This document shows positions 40,126-43,136 of a stretch of 43,136 nt of DNA, in pieces (position 1 is the first letter of the stretch; every line of letters starts with the position of its first letter). The notes below the pieces were generated by a model that made no database searches, had not been told where the DNA came from, and was given only the letters and a program-made list of their open reading frames with translations. The translations under genes and the position numbers were made by a program. This stretch comes from an uncultured Chloroflexota bacterium (GTDB lineage Bacteria; Chloroflexota; UBA4733). Location: positions 1 through 43,136 of the forward strand of contig CALBSQ010000122.1 of assembly GCA_937967325.1 (NCBI GenBank), read 5' to 3'.

Positions 40126-41217
40126 ATGGTGAGCGAGGTATCACTCCGGCAGCTCAATCGCTGGACGCTGGGCCGGCAGCTCTTGCTCGAGCGCAGCGAG
40201 CTCGACGCCGTAACGGCGATTGCCCGGCTCGCTGGGATGCAGGCGCAGTACTCGCCGTCGCCGTACATCGGACTTTGGTCGCGCCTGCGCGACTTCCGCC
40301 GCGAGGAGCTGGAGGCGGCGCTGCTGGCCGATCAGGTGTATAAGGCCACGCTGATGCGCGGGACGCTCCACCTCGTCGCCGCGCACCACTTCGACCGCTA
40401 CCGCGTCACTGCGCCTAGCCTCTGGCAGGTCTACGCGAACACCGCGCGGCTGCTGCGCGAGCTGGATGTGGATGTCGATGCCGTCCGCGCCGCGATCCAT
40501 GCTGCCGTGCGCGAGCGGCCGCGGACCCGTCAGGAGGCCATGCAACTGGCGCGGCAGATGATCCCGGCCGAGCTGAACGACTACGTGGCCTGGGGCACAG
40601 TCGCCCTCGCCAGCGACCTCATCATCGCTCCCGAAGACGCCCATTTCGGCCGTTTCGGCGGTAGCCGCTATCGCATGGCGCCGCCGGTGACGGCGGAGGC
40701 CGCGGCGGCGTATCGCGAGGTCGTGGTCGCCTATCTCGCCGCCTTCGGCCCCGCCTCGCGCGCCGACCTGGCCCAGTGGAGCGGCCAGCCGGTGGCCGCC
40801 TTCGCCGCGGCGCTGGAGACGCTCGACCTGGTCACCCTCAACGCCGATGACGGGCGGATACTCCTCGACCTTGCCGACGCCCCACGCACCGAATCGGACA
40901 TCCCGGCGCCGGTGCGATTCCTGCCGAAGTGGGACAACCTGCTGCTTGCCTACGAGCGGCGCGCGCGGGTCCTGCCGGAGGCGCTCCGGCGGATCGTGAT
41001 CCGCAAGAACGGCGACGTGCTGCCCACCTTCTTGGTGGAAGGCATGGTGGCGGGGACCTGGGAGGCGCCGCTGCGCGGCCGCGCGGTGATGACGCTCAGC
41101 CCGCTGGGGCCGCTCACCGAGCGCGAGCGAGCGCAGGTGGAGCAGGAGGCTGAAAGCCTGCTCGCCTGGCTGCGGCCCGATACCGACGGCCGCGATGTCC
41201 GCTGGGCGACTATGTAG
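40126..41217 (+). CDS. HTH_42 winged-helix protein, AlkZ/YcaQ-like DNA glycosylase family
   Basis: The protein has 363 residues. The opening (VSLRQLNRWTLGRQLLLER) and the GMQAQYSPSPYIGLW segment are typical of the HTH_42 family, which includes interstrand-crosslink DNA glycosylases AlkZ and YcaQ (AlkX). The family active site is a Gln-x-Asp or Gln-x-Gln motif. Here the reading is Q-A-Q, which fits the AlkZ-like (YcaQ) subgroup. TLHLVAAHHF and RFLPKWDNLLL are other family landmarks. It probably repairs alkylated or crosslinked DNA. ATG 40126 is preferred because the 29 residues upstream (to GTG 40039) are non-conserved and Arg/Asp-rich. Confidence 0.82.
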   Translation: MVSEVSLRQLNRWTLGRQLLLERSELDAVTAIARLAGMQAQYSPSPYIGLWSRLRDFRREELEAALLADQVYKATLMRGTLHLVAAHHFDRYRVTAPSLWQVYANTARLLRELDVDVDAVRAAIHAAVRERPRTRQEAMQLARQMIPAELNDYVAWGTVALASDLIIAPEDAHFGRFGGSRYRMAPPVTAEAAAAYREVVVAYLAAFGPASRADLAQWSGQPVAAFAAALETLDLVTLNADDGRILLDLADAPRTESDIPAPVRFLPKWDNLLLAYERRARVLPEALRRIVIRKNGDVLPTFLVEGMVAGTWEAPLRGRAVMTLSPLGPLTERERAQVEQEAESLLAWLRPDTDGRDVRWATM

Positions 41218-41293
41218 CCGGCGGTGGCTGGCGGGTTGCCAGCCGAATCCTTCCAGCACCTTGTTTGGCGTGGCTTCGCTCAATCCAAAGACA

Positions 41294-41323
41294 TTGACTT
41301 TGTCCTTTCCGCCAGGGCAAACT
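41294..41323 (+). promoter_or_regulatory. Candidate promoter of a leaderless mRNA (membrane protein gene)
   Basis: TTGACT at 41294-41299 (five of six to TTGACA), an 18-bp spacer and CAAACT at 41318-41323. The ATG at 41331 is 7 nt beyond the -10, and no Shine-Dalgarno sequence precedes it. The layout matches the candidate at 13538-13566. Confidence 0.6.
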
Positions 41324-41330
41324 GTTTGCC

Positions 41331-41969
41331 ATGCAGAACAGCAGCATCGATCCCGGCGGACCGCAAATCCGAGATGGCGCGTGGGGACCTATCTACGCAA
41401 CCCTCTTCGGGGCGTGGTTCGCACCCTGGCCCGCGGCCATTTGGGCAGGCTGGGCGCTGTCGAGCTACTCCGGCGCGGGCGTGATCGTCCCTGCCGTGAT
41501 CAGTGGCCTGCTGACCGTGGGGCTGCTCGCCGTCGCGGCCAGGCTGTACGTCCGGGTGCGGCCGGTTGCGGTGCCAAGCTACTACCACAGCGGACGCTTC
41601 TGGGCGCTGTTCTGGACAGTGATCCTGGCAGAGGGCGGCCTCATAGCGGTCGCGAGCCAGATACTTGACAGGACCGGCCAGTCGGTGTGGATCCTGCCGC
41701 TGATCCTCGCCGTGGTGGGCCTGCATTTCTTCCCGCTCGCCTATCTGAACCACAATCCCATCTGGTAGGGCACGGGCGCGGCTCTCTGCCTCGTGGCCGT
41801 GGTTACCGCCCTCGCCTACTCGAGCGCGGCGACCATTGACCTCCTTGGCGCTAGGCACGCCAACGCCTGGACGCTCCTGATGACCTGGGCCGCCGCGACC
41901 ATATTCTGGCTGACGAGCGCGGCGTCTGCCGCCGCGACGAATGTCGCTCGTGTAGCCAAGCGACGCTGA
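41331..41969 (+). pseudogene. Membrane protein gene with an internal TAG
   Basis: The frame opens MQNSSIDPGGPQIRDGAWG and then a run of hydrophobic helices (ATLFGAWFAPWPAAIWAGWA, VISGLLTVGLLAVAARLYV, LILAVVGLHFFPLAYL). It reads NHNPIW and then TAG at 41766-41768. The same frame continues without further stops as GTGAALCLVAVVTALAYSS and another helix (AATIFWLTSAASAATN) to TGA 41967-41969. The second part is hydrophobic and family-like, so the TAG is a nonsense codon within one gene of 213 codons. The N-terminal 145 residues might still be made. The family is not identified; it resembles small DUF-type membrane proteins of Chloroflexota. Confidence 0.6.
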
Positions 41970-42068
41970 GGATCTCAGAGGCGGGCTCTTCCAGGCTGGC
42001 GGCGATCACTTCCCCCACGACGCCAACCTGAGAAATCCCGCCCAGGTCTGGAGCGGCCCCTTTTGGTC

Positions 42069-42119
42069 CGGTCGGTAACCATTCTGGTGTACAGAGGTTA
42101 CTCTCCGGTACACCGACCG
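42069..42119. promoter_or_regulatory. Nested inverted repeats upstream of the ribbon-helix-helix antitoxin
   Basis: Outer arms CGGTCGGT (42069-42076) and ACCGACCG (42112-42119) enclose GGTGTAC (42086-42092) and GTACACC (42108-42114), just upstream of the antitoxin ATG at 42135. This is the expected place and form for autoregulation by a ribbon-helix-helix antitoxin/toxin complex. Confidence 0.55.
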
Positions 42120-42134
42120 ATGTGAGGAGGACCG

Positions 42135-42422
42135 ATGGGGACCACGGCGGAACGGACGACTGCGACCATCACAGCGCGCATCCCCAATGCGCTGAGAGGC
42201 GACCTGGACGCGCTGGCGAAGTCCACCGGACGGAACAAGAACATCCTGATCGAGGAAGCCCTCCGCCGGTTCATTGAGGTCGAGCGCTGGCAAATCGCCC
42301 TCATCGAGGACCGGGTGAGGCAAGCTGACGCCGGCAACTTCGCCAGCGACGCGGACGTGGAGCGCGCGTACGCCAAATTCAATATTCGTCGCCGCGAGCA
42401 GAACGGACGTGCTGCCGATTGA
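42135..42422 (+). CDS. Ribbon-helix-helix antitoxin (ParD/CopG-like)
   Basis: The protein has 95 residues. The N-terminal half is a classic ribbon-helix-helix (ATITARIPNALRGDLDALAK then GRNKNILIEEALRRFIE). The C-terminal helix (WQIALIEDRVRQADAGNFAS) would bind a ParE/RelE-type toxin. ATG 42135 has GAGGAGG upstream. Its TGA overlaps the toxin ATG by 1 nt (TGATG), indicating coupling. The nested repeats at 42069-42119 are the likely operator. The partner toxin looks truncated (next entry). Confidence 0.85.
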   Translation: MGTTAERTTATITARIPNALRGDLDALAKSTGRNKNILIEEALRRFIEVERWQIALIEDRVRQADAGNFASDADVERAYAKFNIRRREQNGRAAD

Positions 42423-42640
42423 TGCGCCTGCATTGGCTTCAGCCCGCGCTAGCCGATCTCGAGGACATCGGCGACTGCGTCGGACGGCACAGTCCGAGTG
42501 CCGCCGAGATGATTACCGCGCGCATCGTCGCCGCGATCGATAACCTGGCCGACCTCCCCGGCCTTGGACGCCTCGCCAAGCCCATCGTCGAGGCGAACGC
42601 CTGCAGTATCCCAGGTCCATCGAGCTACGCTGCCGGATAG
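42422..42640 (+). pseudogene. ParE/RelE-type toxin, truncated 3' end
   Basis: The frame reads MRLHWLQPALADLEDIGDCV and then HSPSAAEMITARIVAAIDNL and LPGLGRLAKPIVEA, which is the N-terminal two-thirds of a ParE-type toxin. After about residue 60 the expected ending (PGTPYVVxYRV, then xRVLHGAQ) is not in this frame and TAG stops it at 72 residues; family members are about 90-100. A short patch in another frame just downstream (DRMQRVGMAGAQ, ending TGA 42711-42713) resembles the normal C-terminal strand. That suggests indels between. The toxin is probably inactive. Confidence 0.6.
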
Positions 42641-42709
42641 CGATGTACCATCTCCTCGCGATTTCGATGCGTAGGATCGGATGCAACGGGTAGGTATGGC
42701 TGGCGCACA

Positions 42710-43136
42710 ATGATTATTGAGTCGACGATCGAGGTCTTTGCCAGGGGCTTTGCTTTCACACGCAGCTTTACGCATCCCTACCTCGCCGAACGTATCGCAC
42801 CGGGAGTCTGGGTGCTTCGCGACGCGACCCGGGCACGTGGCAGCTACCGTGCTGAGGAATAGGTTGCCCATGGAGTCCCAGCCGCTGCGCTGGATGCGAT
42901 CGCGCGACAGCACGCGCGCGGTCGTTTCCGCCTCTGCGCCGTCCGGAGCGCCCATGAGCCGCGCGCTGGTATCCGGGCAGAGTTCCGGTCGTTGGGGTAC
43001 CGGCTGATGACCACCGAACCACTCATGATCCATCGACTGGGCATGGTCGGGCCGATGGTCGAGCCATTTCCTGTTACGCGTGTCACGACTCAGGCGCAGG
43101 CTGAGCTTCTGCGGAAAGCGGCCGGTAGCCGGCAGA
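42710..43136 (+). pseudogene. GNAT-like acetyltransferase with internal TAG, cut by the window end
   Basis: ATG 42710 opens IIESTIEVFARGFAFTRSF, then THPYLAERIAPGVWVLRDA and YRAEE, then TAG at 42860-42862. The frame continues open with VAHGVPAAALDAIARQHARG, then RLCAVRSAHEP, GYRLMTTEPLMIHRL and PFPVTRVTTQAQAELLRKAA to the end of the window. The position of the stop fits a tryptophan (TGG to TAG), since EEWVA is the natural reading. The whole resembles a GNAT-type family known from Chloroflexota-like genomes; that assignment is from pattern memory. The gene runs off the window, so the 3' end is not seen. Confidence 0.6.

Noticed and set aside
41766..42862. Recoding of TAG as a sense codon (two adjacent genes contain internal TAG)
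   Set aside because: Genes such as those ending at 2732, 3917, 14958 and 16529 use TAG as their normal stop, one of them directly before a new ATG. Reassignment is therefore unlikely and nonsense mutation is simpler.
1..43136. CRISPR arrays, tRNA or rRNA genes
   Set aside because: Reading both strands gave no regular spacer-repeat pattern and no cloverleaf or rRNA-like segments. Short structured RNAs could be missed by eye.

Overview
The window is about 43 kb of GC-rich DNA that looks like a free-living, high-GC, non-enteric bacterium. Chloroflexota (Thermomicrobia-like or an uncultured relative) is my best guess. The basis is the gene mix: a stressosome module, COG3903-type HTH/NB-ARC ATPases, secreted YncE-like propellers, a CSPSR sulfatase next to PhyH/SDR/DapA-superfamily genes, and possible leaderless promoters. 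This is inference from gene content; no rRNA or tRNA gene was found to confirm it.

Layout. (i) 0-6.3 kb is a stress-signalling block. A histidine kinase with an RsbU_N-like N-terminus is followed by an overlapping run of RsbR, RsbS, RsbT, a second RsbT/RsbW-like kinase and an RsbX phosphatase. The block is flanked on the opposite strand by two single-domain response regulators, one coupled to an AI-2E/PerM-family permease. (ii) 6.6-11.5 kb holds a disrupted one-TM protein, a BON/stress-like protein translationally coupled to an Nramp-related transporter, a lipoprotein, a lactonase-type propeller and a GlsB/YeaQ membrane protein. (iii) 11.7-19.2 kb is metabolic: PhyH dioxygenase, SpoU methyltransferase, a DUF234-type ATPase with a candidate leaderless promoter, GNAT, SDR, a DapA-superfamily lyase, and a beta-helix protein coupled to a CopG-antitoxin-like protein. 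(iv) 19.3-31 kb holds VapBC, a broken LppP-like gene, and two copies of one module. Each copy is a membrane-anchored YncE-like propeller divergent from an XRE-HTH/NB-ARC/TPR regulator. Copy 1 is broken by a deletion frameshift and followed by a class III cyclase remnant. That remnant is split by a complete IS21-family element with 49-bp ends and a 6-bp target duplication. Copy 2 is intact.

(v) 31.1-39.7 kb holds a sulfatase, a duplicated secreted protein and then the most interesting locus. A TIR-NB-ARC-TPR protein is divergent from a two-gene operon that encodes a deoxyribosyltransferase-like/TPR-S (ASK/MAP3K TRAF-binding-like) protein and a SLOG protein with two TM pairs (SLATT-like). The two transcription units face away from a 117-bp gap with a perfect CGAGTATACTCG palindrome that places a TATACT -10-like element on both strands. 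I read this as a candidate conflict or cell-suicide system: a TIR NADase on a STAND switch, a nucleotide-handling adaptor, and a membrane effector.

(vi) 39.8-43.1 kb is a decaying edge. It contains a 34-bp perfect inverted-repeat (MITE-like) element, an AlkZ/YcaQ-like HTH_42 protein, a membrane protein with an internal TAG, a ParDE-type pair with a truncated toxin, and a GNAT gene with an internal TAG that runs off the window.

Seven genes carry frame disruptions. Some (the C8 run at 6632, istB) could be sequencing error. Others (substitution nonsense codons, the 37-nt deletion) look like real decay. All functions are predictions from sequence read by eye; no database search was run.
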